A stretch of 64,000 nt of DNA from Cricetomys ansorgei (GCA_026225945.1 JAMJFZ010001815.1:15228501-15292500), one strand, 5' to 3'. Shown: positions 11,635 to 22,849, numbered from the stretch's first letter. Program-made: numbers and translations. Notes: generated by a model from the letters alone, not told the origin.

Positions 11635-12245
11635 TGTGCACAGACTAGCACTTTGTCTGATTCGATCTGCTGAAAGAACGTCCACAAGCCACAGATATAT
11701 TTAGAATAGATTTATTAGTGAGAAGTGATACAGTACAAAGAGCAAGAGTGAGAGAAGGAAAGAGGGAATCCTCCTTTTAGAAGGACTCGACCTGGGAAAT
11801 TACCGCTAGGCAAGCGGATTTCAACCCCGGCACGTTGGGAAAGAGAAGCATCACCAACTCATCACGGGTCTAGGCAAGCGGATTTCAACCCCGACATGTT
11901 GGGAAAGAGAAACATCACAACTCATCACGGGTCTAAGCAGTTATTCCGCTGGACTGCATGCCTCTCCCAGATTTGAGGCAGCAGCAGCTCGGACTTTGGG
12001 AGTGTGTCTTTTCAAGGTTTTCTAGACAAAGAGAGCAATTTGCCCAGATTTCTGGCATGCATTCAAGGGGACACTTGGCAGTCACGTTCACACCGGGATC
12101 CTGGCCAGAGACACCGGGGTTGAAGTGCGTCATGTGCCCTATCTAATGTTCTTTATCATCCTCCCTGTTCTTTACTCAGGCACTGGCCAGGCACCCAGAA
12201 GAAGAAAAGGGGAAATCAGGTCATGCCATTACATTAATAGTCCAA
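11635..12245 (-). mobile_element. ERV solo LTR on the minus strand
   Basis: GC-richer than anything near it and retains several CpGs ('ccccggcacg', 'tcacgggtc', 'caccgggatc'), which suggests a younger age. Read on the minus strand it has an 'aataaa' signal (near 11709) followed by a U5-like stretch ending 'gtctgtgcaca', the usual LTR order. The left end 'tgtgcacaga' at 11635 would be the LTR terminus. I could not find the partner terminus or a target-site duplication, so the right edge is approximate. Family unknown. The opposed 62- and 66-codon frames at 11933-12146 are within it and have no known content. Confidence 0.65.
11806..11932 (-). repeat. Tandem duplication of about 64 bp in the LTR U3
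   Basis: Two adjacent units, 11806-11869 and 11870-11932, share 'ctaggcaagcggatttcaac', 'gttgggaaagaga' and 'ctcatcacgggtct', with only three or four differences. It lies upstream of the poly(A) signal in LTR orientation, where retroviral enhancers are often duplicated. Confidence 0.9.
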
Positions 12246-12261
12246 AGCCTCAACCCAAGCC

Positions 12262-12625
12262 TCCACCAACATAAATTTCTTTACCTGCACTATGCTCTGA
12301 TTAGTAACTTTGCCTGCCTTTCACTCTGACTTATCTCAGACATCACGTCTCGTATGATACTGATTCTTTCTAAGCTCTGCTTCCTACATCTGTTACTACA
12401 TTTTGTTTCTGTCTTAGGGATTAAAGGTGTAGACCACCACTACCTTCTGAATTCTGGATTAAAGGTGTTTGCTACCACTGTTTTCTGAATATTATGATTA
12501 AAGTTTTGTGCTACCATTGCTCTCTGAATAAAGATGGGATTAAAGATACCATTAAAGATATCAACATTTTTTCTACCCTAGAGCAGCCATGTTGCTGGAT
12601 TAAAGGATTAAATATTCCTCTAAAA
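12262..12625 (+). mobile_element. Recurring LTR family, copy 2 (3' part only)
   Basis: Matches the 3' third of 14082-14877: 'gcctttcactctgactta', 'aagctctgcttcct', 'gagcagccatgttgctggat', 'attaaatattcctct'. It carries four B1-head-like units (starts 12419, 12457, 12496, 12538), more than any other copy. The 5' part is missing; the minus-strand LTR lies there instead. Confidence 0.8.
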
Positions 12626-13992
12626 TAGCTAAATGTAAAACTTTTTACAAGTTCAGTTTTCCAGATTTTCAATTTCAAGTTTTTATAGTAAATAAAATTC
12701 AAAGCCATATGTTCAAAGATGTTCATGTGTCTGGAAAATAGGATTATGACATTTCCCCATTAAACACATTTTAAAGTCCCAAGATGGTGTAATTAGGGAA
12801 ATTTTTTGTCGTGGAGTTCTGTAAATTGTCACACCTGTGTAGTTGAACAAAGAACAAAAATATGCAGACTTCACAAGAATTCAAAACTCACTAAATGGTT
12901 TTACACTTCACCAAGAGAAAATACATAAGGGAAACATCAGTCATTTTCTTTTTCAAGCAATTTGCAAGTAATTTATAAATCACTGAAAATGACAAATCAG
13001 AAGTGGAAAATTATCACAATTATATAAGTAGTATTTCTGCAATGTATAGAACATCTGGTGGCATTGACGGCCCATTCAACGTCTACAAATGAAGGAATAA
13101 GAGTCTCTAGTATTGCCAGACTAAAAATAGTTACCACATTTCTTCATGTTGAAAACAAAGACAGTGAGCATGTAATTTTTAATGTATTAAAAACTAAATG
13201 TAATCTGAGTAAAGAATAAGAAGATTTTCATATTCTACTTATGGTCATTTGTACCAAGACCATAATTTTGAATTTTAGGAGATGGTATAATTCTTCCAGT
13301 TTCCTAAAATTCCCGTAAAACACAAAGAGCACTGATTTTTTTCTTTTGCATATGCCATTTACAATATAGTATACTCAAATATTACTCTGTGATAAAAGAT
13401 GGTACTTATTCCTGTGCTTACTCTTTCTTATTTTCAATTACATTTGTCTGAAGAGAATCAAAATACTTAGACATTCTTTTAAGATTTATAATATTCTTTG
13501 TCTCTTATTCTCTTAATTGTCAAACATTTATTCCATTATGTGTATGTGGTATATAGTATAACAAAAAGTTTTAGTAGGTTATACTTTTGGTCAGTATTTA
13601 CAAATTAAGAGGTGCAATAAAAGAATGGAGTTTGGAGAAGGGAATGAATGAGACTATTACCTTTGATCATAAATAAAAGAGAAGCAAAAAGTAGAAATTG
13701 TGAACGTTCATAGATTTTCATGATATGATCATGAGAAGTGTTTGGTTAGAGAAGAAAATATTTTGGTATCTCTATAAATGTCGATTGAAGTCAATTACAA
13801 AAGCATGGGATCACCAAGATCAAAGATCACTGGATTTGACAATATCAGCACTATTTAAGAAATAGACATAAAATTAAGAGACATTATACAAATTGAGCAA
13901 AAATAGCAATATCTAAAATTAGTTTTTCACATTGTGTCTGCAGTATATCCAAGGACAATATACAAACCATTTCAATTAAAAAATAAAAGCAT
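12626..13992. other. Unassigned AT-rich sequence
   Basis: I see no gene or repeat in this 1.4-kb stretch. Confidence 0.5.
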
Positions 13993-14966
13993 AAGGGCTC
14001 TAAAGAGATGTCTTAGAAGGTTTGCATTTGATTCCCAGTACCTACATGGTGACTAACAACATCTGTAATACCAGGGGACCATGTAACTGTCGATTATGGT
14101 TCAAACACTGTTTATTCTATTACCTAATTCAATCACTGGTCCTTAATCCTGGAGCCCGGGAGCATTTTGGCCTCCATATAATCTAGTCTTAAACCTAGAA
14201 TGGGAAAGTTTCAGCCTCAGCCTCTGTATAGTCTAGAACATTTAAGCCTTCTAGGCTTGCTGCCGATTAAGCCACACTGACTAGCTCCTTCTGAACACAG
14301 ACCTGTATTGAACTCTTCTGGTTGCTGCCTCCTGCAAATTCTCTTACTGAACTGCTCTCAGCTTCAAACTGACTCACTCTTCCATCTGATACTGATGTTT
14401 TCTGTCAAGCTGCCTCTGTGTCTCTGCTTCAGTCTCCTCAGACTGCTTCTCTGTTTCTCTGAGCTCTCATTGCTCCGTATTGCCCACTCACCTTCTCTGA
14501 TTCTCAGCCTTATCTACAGTCAGACCACTTCACTGTCTCTGTGACTTGTCCCACTGCCTGCTTCATACTGCCTGACTATCTGAGCCTAGGGCCTGATTTT
14601 ATGTGCTGCGAGTTGTGTGTGTTCTCATTATGACTCACTCTACCAACAATTTTATTGATTTGTCACCTTGCCTGTCCTTCACTCCGATTCATCTCAGATG
14701 TCACTTCCTGTCAGACACCAATTCCTTCTGAGCTCTGCTTCCTGTCACCCACATGCTGGTATTAAAGACATACAGTACCTCTGCCTTATAAATATTGGGA
14801 TTAAAGGTGTGTATCAACATTCTTTCTACTCTAGAGCAGCCACACTGCCAGATTAAAGGATTAAATATTCCTCTACAGGACCCAAAATCTTATTCGGCCC
14901 TATATGATTTATAGATAAACATGATGGTAAAAAAATCATATACATAAAATAAAAAAAGAAAGAATG
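13993..14966 (+). mobile_element. B3 SINE split by an LTR
   Basis: First half 13993-14081: 'agggctctaaagagatgtct', 'ttgattcccagtacctaca', 'tctgtaataccagggga'. Second half 14878-14966: 'aatcttattcggccctat', 'acataaaataaaaa'. Removing 14082-14877 and one 6-bp duplication restores a continuous B3 reading order. Confidence 0.8.
14082..14877 (+). mobile_element. Recurring ERV2/ERVK-like solo LTR, copy 3, complete
   Basis: Best-defined copy of the family: 796 bp, starting 'tgtaactgtcgattatgg' and ending 'attcctctaca', with the TG...CA termini of a retroviral LTR. It is flanked by 'ggacca' (14076-14081) and 'ggaccc' (14878-14883), a 6-bp duplication with one mismatch, the size typical of ERV2/ERVK integration. 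Contains the 'gatgtcacttcctgtcag' block and two B1-head-like units (about 14760-14815). No coding sequence. The 62- and 78-codon frames inside it are composition artefacts. Confidence 0.88.
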
Positions 14967-15599
14967 AGGTTTTAGCATTGATCCCTTTCACAATTTTCCA
15001 TTTAGGGTGTTAAATCTTATAAACCCCAAATAATACTAAGTGATTAAAACTCCAGGGAGTTGAAAAGATATCATGGTCCTGGATTACAAGACTAATTCCA
15101 GTGGCAACAATATTGGCCATTTTTATGCATTTCTTGCATCATTCATTTCATGTACAAGCAGGGAAAATATACTGATTTCTGTCACATAAGTAATGAAGTA
15201 CTTGAAGACTACCATATTTCTTAGGAGAATAAAGTATCATGAGAGTATTTTAAGATGTAAAATCACTTTTAAAGAGACATATTTAGAAAATCATATTGTG
15301 TAAATTTATTTGAGCCAATAATATATGCTTATCTTAACAACTCAATGCTACTTCCCTCCAACTTCATTCTCTAGGTAGCATTTCACTTACTGCAGCTGTT
15401 CCAAAGATATCTTTGACTTTTATTTTTATATATTTAGCATGATAAACAGAGATCAGAGCCACATTAGATTGATTTTTATGCTAATTGCATATACTTTATT
15501 ATAGTTTGCCAAAAATCTCATCTTTGTACTTGAACTATTCTATTGAGAATCATTGACAGATCACTTGTTAAAGTGAACAGAAAGAAAGGTTTGGAATTA

Positions 15600-15692
15600 G
15601 AGCAAGAAGGAAACAATCAGAGTAGGAGGGATGGAGGGAGACAGGAAGTGACAGAGGAGAGAGAAAGAGAGTGAGAGAAAGAGAGAGAGAAT
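15600..15692. repeat. GA-rich purine tract
   Basis: Mainly G and A on the + strand, ending in (GA)n with 'gagagaaagagag'. Confidence 0.85.
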
Positions 15693-16153
15693 GAATTACA
15701 TGAATATTTATGAAGCTTTCAAGATATATCAAATATTCTGCTGAAAGTTCTTGTAGAGCTAGTAATACAAGGCAGTATGATAAAGCATATGTGGACTAAA
15801 TAATTTATCATCAAGAATTATCTACTAAAAAGAATAGGGAAAAGAAAAAAAAGGATCAACTTGAAATGAATGAATCTTCAGTGACTAGGAGAAACCTATT
15901 GAATCTTCTACACATTCAATCATGTGTTTCAAGGGAAGCAATATTTTGGAAGTAAGATTACTCAAACAGTAATGGCCTAAAAGTTCCTGAATATGGTGCA
16001 AAAGTTTACATTGCAAATTCAAAAAGCTTTCTTATCTCAATATAGAAAAAAAAATACTGCCAGAGTAAAATCACGAATCAAAGTATGAAATATTAAGTGA
16101 ACAAACATAAAATATATACCCATTGAAATAATAATATGAATAAAAAATGACTA

Positions 16154-16173
16154 AATAAATAAATAAATAGTAT
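16154..16173. repeat. (TAAA)n short array
   Basis: Four to five TAAA/AAAT units. Confidence 0.85.
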
Positions 16174-17768
16174 GAATAAATAATATGAATAAAAAGCCTA
16201 AATAACGTAACAAGTCAATGAATCAATCTCCATGTTAAAGCAGTAACAATAAATTAAAGTTAAAGTCGGTAGAAATAAGGCAATAGTAAATGGCTGGGAT
16301 AGACGTGATAGAGAAAAATAGCTATGACAACTTTTGGTTAATTGAAATGATCAACTATGCTAATTAAATAACAAAATATTGCTCAAAGAAAAAGTGATAC
16401 AATGTAAATTGTCAACATTGCAAAGAAAATGGGTGTTATTTTTCATGCATGTTTTTAAAACTCGGTAGAAATTTGGACATATTGCACTTCTAAATATCAA
16501 CAGGGAATACAGAGTGAGAAAAATTCCTTTTAAAACACGACTGCCTGATGTAGGAGAAAATGAAAATATAAATAGCTATAATGCTAATGAAATTATATTT
16601 CATCAAAAACCTTCCAATAAGTACATTTCAGGAGTTTTTATTTACTAATGTATGAAATTAAATTATTCCAGAAAATTTTCTTTCAAAGTCATAATCTATG
16701 CTAATAATTATTCATTAATCTGCAAAATACTATTATTCTGTGTGAATATCAAAGAAAACTCTAACTTGAATTTTCAAAAGGACTGTATAATATGAAATTG
16801 TTAATTAATATCATAAATGTCTCCTCAAAATTTCCTAAAGATTTGTTTTATCAGATAATCTGCAATGTATTTTGCAAGAACAAAGGGACAGTATTTCATT
16901 ATCTCACAGAGCACAGAAAAATAAGCTCAGGAAATGGCACCTTATAATGAGAAATATTTTCCAGAAATTATTAACAGAAAAATATTATCTTTATTTGAAA
17001 AATCTATGCAAAATATATAGTTAATAGATTTCAGAAAGAGAGACTGCTCCTAATTTAAGGTTTATAAAGGTGAATGTTCCTTTGTCATTAAATGTTATAT
17101 CCAGAGAAATAAAAAAAAAAGATTATAGCTATGATTTAATAAAAAGCACATCAAATAACTGTGCTTCAAATGATCTACATTGTGCAGAATAGAATTATCA
17201 AATTCTATTTTTATCAAACTTTGTTTATTATTTGTTTATCAAAAACATAGCATAGGAATAAAATGAATATTAATCATATTTTATATGTAATAGAAAATTA
17301 TCAGGAAATATTTCAAAACACAAAATAATATAAAATCTATAGCATTTAGAAATAATCAATGAAAATGTATTTAATTCTACAAATTTGAAAACTTTACATT
17401 ACTAAGGAATTAAGAAAATGTTTAAATATTTGCAGTTTTCTTTAAGGTTCATTGATTAGAAAACTGAATGTTGTTATATGATTCTTTTTCATAAGCTTAG
17501 GTATGAAATAGTTTAGAATGAATGACAAGGTAATCCTATTATTTGTGTTAAAATAAAGAACTTAGAATATGTCAAAAAATTAATTCGAAAACTTAATATT
17601 TCTTTATTTTTGAGAAATTTATATATGAGTATCATATTTGTATAATTTCTTACCATTCTCTTCTTTCTCATACAATTCCCATGGTCCTGGTCTCTCTAAA
17701 ATTCATGGCCTGATTTTCTTTATATAAACAAATATATATATATATATTTACTTTGCATATATGTTAAA

Positions 17769-17791
17769 TGTGTGTGTGTGTGTGTGTGTGT
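17769..17791. repeat. (TG)n microsatellite
   Basis: About eleven TG units inside antisense L1, with a short TA array at about 17731-17748. Confidence 0.95.
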
Positions 17792-18183
17792 TATGTGTAT
17801 GTATATTTACTTTACTCAAGGGTCTTATTCCTGAGAATACTGATACTTTGTCTCTTAACAACCATTAATTGATTATATCTATTAATCTAGGGGTGCAGCC
17901 TTGTGAAATTCCCCTTATACACTTTGACATGACAAAGTTTTATGATTTTTCAAGCTTTATTTGGACAAACATATTTGTGATATTTCATAAGTGTAGTTTA
18001 TCTGACATATATAAAAGACATAATCTTGTAGAAGAACATTCTTTTTCTATGACTTTTACTATTTTAGCAAACATTCTTCTACAATGTTCTTCGGGTCATA
18101 TGTTTGGGATTGTATTATAGATCTATCAATTGGGGCTCAGTACTCCACAGTCAGTTTTTCTCTATGTTTTGGACAGTTGTATA

Positions 18184-18913
18184 CGTAGAGGAATATTTAA
18201 TCATGTAATTGGACGGCATGGCTGCTCTCAGAAAGGATCACTTTCAAGACCTATGTGATCTAGCTGGAATGCAGCACATGCCTTTAAGTAACCCAATTCA
18301 GAAGGGAATGGTGGCACACAACTGTAATCCAAGCTTTGTGATGTAAAAGGAAGCAGAGCTCAGAAGGAGCCAGTGTCAGACAGGGAGTGACTTCTGAGTC
18401 AAATCAGAGGAAGAGGCAGTTGGCAGAGTAAAATATGAGATTGAATTACAGTAAGGACACTCCCAACTCTTAGGATATGAAAGGAGAATCTCAGTTCACA
18501 AACAAGGAGTTCATAGAGAATGAAGAGCTCCAAGAATAGAAGGAAGCTCTTAGCTCAGAGAGGCAGTGTGATGCAGGCAGTCAGAGTCAGCCAAGTGAGC
18601 CAGAATTAGAAGAGTTCTGTCAAAAAGAGTCAGCTGGGTCAGAAGATCAGTTTGAATGAGTGGCATGGAGAAAAGTTGGAGACAAAACAGAGAGTGATTT
18701 GAATCAGCCAACCAGAACAGTCAGTTGAGCTCAGTACGGCTCTGAATTCAGAAGGATCTAAACAGAGTGGGTCAGTCAGCAGTAAGTCTCTGATGTTAAA
18801 ACGTTTCAGTTTTAGTCTTGCAGAATAGGTATACAGAAGCTGAAACTCTCCAAGGAACAGAGATTGAATTAACCCAGGAATACAATGCCTTTTGTCCTGA
18901 ATCTACATCTACA
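18184..18913 (-). mobile_element. Recurring ERV2/ERVK-like solo LTR, copy 4
   Basis: Reverse complement of the 14082-14877 family: 'gaggaatatttaatcatgt', 'gcagagctcagaaggagcc', 'tgtcagacagggagtgactt', and many 'gtcag' and 'ctcag' words from the CT-rich middle. Starts 'cgtagagg' (for 'tgtagagg', a one-base change) and ends 'tctaca'. Flanked by 'tgtata' (18178-18183) and 'tgtgga' (18914-18919), a degenerate 6-bp duplication. The L1 antisense sequence is continuous across it. Two B1-head-like units at about 18270-18340. Confidence 0.8.
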
Positions 18914-19139
18914 TGTGGATTTCTGTATTTTTGTCTTCTACAAAAATAACCTTCTTTGCTAAAGGTTGAGTTCTACACTTATATGTGCATGTATGGATAA
19001 ATGAATTTAGAACACAATTGGAAATACTAGTTTAGAAAAGTTGAAATGACTGGTTTTACTCTAGAATTCATGTTTTCATCAGTATTCATACCCTTCTATA
19101 ATGACTATGGACCACAACCATGACTAGTACAGCAAAAAA

Positions 19140-20245
19140 ATATCTTGAAAGGTGCAATAGTGGCACTTATATACATTGTGAGTAACCAATGGTGGATTTA
19201 AGGTCTTCTCAATACGATGAAATCTACTCTGGGTTTTGTAAACCTTACCAATTACCTGCCTCTGTCCTTCCTAAAGAGCTCCTGTTTTCTCAAGGAAAAA
19301 GCTTAGCATCTGGTTATCCTTTGCTTTTGCTTTCAGTAGGGCTACCCCAGTTCAGTCTGCCCAGCTTTGTAAACTGACTTTTTGCTATTTATCTTCAATT
19401 TGTTATATATTAATTTAATTTTACTTGCTATATGGTTAATAAATCCTTCAAAACTGAAACTGCAGTTATTGAAGACCATACCCTGAACCATATAAAATAC
19501 AAACAAAGTTGAGAAATTTATTCTAAATTCCATAAAGGTGTACCATAAACCTATACTAATAATAAACTTGCCATTGACTAAAGGAAAAACAAATAGATCC
19601 ATGTTATATGATAGAGGTCACAGGTTGCAAGAAGTTGCAAAGGTTGGAGTTTTATTAAAACTATTGGTAAATGAAAGACAATAAAGAGTAACTGAGTCTT
19701 GGGAGTGAGAGTGCAATATATATCTATTAGGACTAGACATTTTGTTTAATGCTATTATTTGCTCCTTAGTCAGATGAAGGGACAAAAAGAGGGTAAGAAC
19801 CAGAAGTGGTGGATAACTAAAAGGAAGCATCTGCACACAAGGCAGCAGCTGCACATATGAACACAGAGCGGTTATAAAAATATATCCATACCTATTGAAG
19901 CCCAAGTCAGACCAAGTCTCAGCATAAAGTGGGAAGTGGACACATATTTGCATTCCTCACCATGGAGAAACTAGTAATTGTTAGCTTCTGGGAAATGAAT
20001 GGTCAGTTATTTTGAAGAGCAAAGAACTTTGTGAATCAACAATGCTCCAGTGGTAGACCACACAACCATGAATATTTTGGGTGGCACAAAATAGTCTTGT
20101 AGTGTTTTGTTTTTGTTTTTCGCAATAGTCATGAATTTAAGTTTATAAGAAAATGGGTGCACCTGGTAAGAGTTGCAAATGTGAATATGATCAAAATAGG
20201 TACAAAATAGAAACTCTCAAAGAACTAATAGAAAATAAACAGTGT
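19140..20245 (+). mobile_element. L1 3' UTR fragment, sense
   Basis: 19150-19235 ('gtgcaatagtggcactta', 'gagtaaccaatggtgg') and 19770-20245 ('ggtaagaaccagaagtgg', 'gcataaagtgggaagtggac', 'gatcaaaatagg', 'aattctc/aactctcaaagaac'-type end) fit rodent L1 3' UTR. The middle, about 19240-19770, is not clearly L1 and may be diverged or inserted. The 86- and 111-codon minus-strand frames here lie antisense to this element. Confidence 0.65.
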
Positions 20246-20389
20246 AAAATAGTTTAAAAAGTTAAGGGATTAAGTGGACCATTGGATGTTGTTGATTTTC
20301 ACATGAAAATTAGATATCTGAAGTGTTTCCATTTTCATTTCCTTCACTTTAAGCCAGGTAAAGTTCAGTGATTTCTAGGATGAGAAAAA

Positions 20390-21350
20390 AGAGACTGTGT
20401 ACATTATCATCATGTCTCTGGTCTTATTTGTCCAGGGAGGTAGCATTGTAGTAGCATTGTTGCATTAAGCTATATGAGCACAAGTTGTTCTTGCTGAAGA
20501 TGGGTATTTCCTGAGTAGGAGAGCTAGTACTTAACATTCTCAGTGTCTTATGGATTGTACATTTCACTGAGTGATCCCTAGCAATGGCTGAGAGCTTGAT
20601 GATCAGTTTGGCTGCTTTGACTCACTTTAGCCAAGGTGAGGTCTGTCTTCTGCTGGTCATTCATTTTTATCACAAATCTGTCTCTCTCCTTCCTACTGAA
20701 CCTCCTGTTTGGCCTCCCTTGATCCTGTGAATTTCTTCCTGAAGCTCATATATGTCAGGGACAAATCTACTAGGTTGAGCCCAAAGGTCATTGCTAACTC
20801 TATGGGGTCATCACTCAGCTGCCAGGAGACTAGCTCTTTATTGTTAATCTGTCACTAGTAGAACAAGCCACTTGAGTATCTCAGTAGAGAAATGATAGCA
20901 TTGACTTCTCATCATACTCGGATCTCTGATACTGGTGTAGATTGAAAAAGTTGACTGGAGATGATAGGATGAGAAAGGATGCTCAGTCTGACACTGGGAT
21001 TCTAAAATCATTGCTAAAGTGATGACTGTTATATTCTGTAGTCTAGGGAGTCAATCAAAGCTAGTTGGTTTTCTGTACTTAAGGGGTGGAAAAGTGAATC
21101 AGTTTCCATTTCACAGTGTTCTGTTCTTGGCGAGATAATTCAAACATTAGTCAGCTCTATGCTCAGCATCTATATAACACCAGGAGAAATTTACTATCTC
21201 TCTTGTGAGAGCTAATATCAGACTGAAATTGTCAGTTGGGCTCAAACACACTGGGAACCATATTGGTCTCTGTTGGCCGCATTGACACCAACTTCCTCTC
21301 ACTTTCACATGGGTGATTCAGGCCTACACAGACTCTCCTTCACTGGCCAC
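20390..21350. other. Unassigned GC-richer segment, possible old pseudogene (antisense)
   Basis: Composition is clearly less AT-rich than the flanks. On the minus strand a frame around 20690-20825 reads without stops and contains 'DDPIELAMTFGLNLVDLS'; another frame near 21050-21120 contains 'DSLFHPLSTENQLALIDSL'. The two pieces are in different frames with stops between. There is no minus-strand poly(A) trace at the left edge. I do not recognise a protein. It could be a decayed processed pseudogene, an endogenous retroviral internal fragment or plain unique sequence. Confidence 0.3.
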
Positions 21351-22672
21351 TGATCTTTATACAAAGAAAAAAAATCAATATATTATACAATAAATAAACA
21401 TTATAAGAAAATAGACTAAAATCATACATCCTCTAGAAGACAAACAGGAACAATTCCTTGTCATTTTATATAACACAAGTGTTTCCTAAAGAAGAGATAA
21501 TACCAATAAAACCAGAAAATAATAAAAATATATGTTATCAAAATGTATACTTCTCATGAAATAAATGAAGGAAAAGCAAAAAAAAGGTGAAACCAAGACC
21601 TAAGAGCAACATGTACTACACAGACACCAAAAATGATATCTATGAAGACTATCTGCAAATCAATAATAAGAAGACAATTTAAAATTGGCTAAGTGAGTTA
21701 GTCACCTGATCCTTAGGGCCTATAGTGTAGTGTGCACATGCACAAACACTTTTGCTTAACATTAATTACTTAACTGACTGTTCCCTGAACAAACCAAAGT
21801 AAAAGCACAATATGCTCAGGAGGAATAGCAAAAAATTAAATAATCTAAGTTTTAGTCCTATTTCTGACACATCATCAAATGGTAAAACAGTAAATAGATT
21901 AACTTTTTCACAGACTCATTTTCTTTTAAAAAAAAGACATATGCATAGTGTAAACTATGTAAATTCTATGTATTAAACAATAAAGAAATGACTACAAACT
22001 ATCATGAACAGTTTGTCATGAACATATTATTGCTTCTTATTTTACATTTTTAATAACCACCTAAATTGTGTTTAACTCTGCACAGTAGACCTTTCAGTGT
22101 ATCATCAATCTAAACAATACTCCATATATGCATTGTATAATTTCATTATCACACTGTGATCTCATAATTACCATTTATTAGAATTTATTAAGTATTTATA
22201 TACACTACACTTTTTATAGTCACATAAAATATGGTGGGACAATTTGCAGTTGGGCGAAAGACACTTGGAAGCATTGTTTGACCAATCAGATCCTAGAGAA
22301 TTCCACACAGTAGAAGAGACTTTGGAAGCACTGTGAAAGTTTCACTTCCTTATCTGACTGAAGGGTCATGAAAGAAGTCATTTTTCTTAGTAATTGGATT
22401 TAAAGCCTTGATTTTCAGTGTTACATTACTTTGGATATGTATTACCTGGAATGAGGGTGACTAATAATATTGTTGATGACTGTGACCAGATAATCAAGAA
22501 AGAATATTCTAAAAAATGAGATTTCTTAATGCAAAAATAGTAAAAATTCATACTAAACTGTGTTAAATTTCTAAGGCTTTTTTGTTATTGTTCAGTTGGT
22601 TTGTCTTCTCCAACTTGGATGTGATAGTTTTTTTTTTTAAATCTTATTATAGTTTTTGTTATATTTCTATAA
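21351..22672. other. Unassigned AT-rich sequence
   Basis: No gene or named repeat. 'gtgtgcacatgcacaaac' near 21730 may be a B3 tail scrap but is too short to call. Confidence 0.5.
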
Positions 22673-22711
22673 AATGAATGAAGGAATGAATGAATCAATG
22701 AATGAATGAAA
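22673..22711. repeat. (GAAT)n microsatellite
   Basis: Imperfect GAAT/TGAA array with one 'atcaatg' interruption. Confidence 0.92.
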
Positions 22712-22849
22712 ACCTAGCCAATAGGATAAAGGTTAACAACTGAACTGTTGTCTCTTATACTTGCTGGAAGAGGGAAAATCATTTTTTTTTCCAACAGATA
22801 GAGTGACATTGTGTATATAAACCACTCCAGGACAGACTTCATATTCAGG

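Larger units (their letters stand above)
14967..17639. other. Unassigned AT-rich sequence
   Basis: 2.7 kb with no gene and no repeat I can name apart from the purine run and the TAAA run listed separately. Very AT-rich throughout. Confidence 0.55.
17640..19110 (-). mobile_element. L1 3' UTR (Lx-like) in antisense, split by an LTR
   Basis: Reads as antisense of a common rodent L1-associated sequence: 'tctctctaaaattcatggcc', 'ggggtgcagccttgtgaaat', 'attgtattatagatctatca', 'ggggctcagtactccacagt', then, beyond the LTR, 'tgtggatttctgtatttttg' and 'gagttctacactta'. TA and TG microsatellites sit inside it. The LTR occupies 18184-18913. The antisense orientation is inferred from memory of the family. 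The 83-codon frame at 17869 is inside this repeat. Confidence 0.65.

Noticed and set aside
11806..11932. Duplicated 64-bp block considered as a short satellite
   Set aside because: Only two units, confined to one LTR, in the position of a U3 enhancer duplication.
12419..12562. Regularly spaced roughly 40-bp repeats suggestive of a CRISPR array
   Set aside because: The units are directly adjacent and diverged, with no unique spacers, and lie at the 3' end of an LTR in a mammalian genome.
19618..19953. 111-codon minus-strand frame
   Set aside because: Lies antisense to an L1 3' UTR over most of its length.
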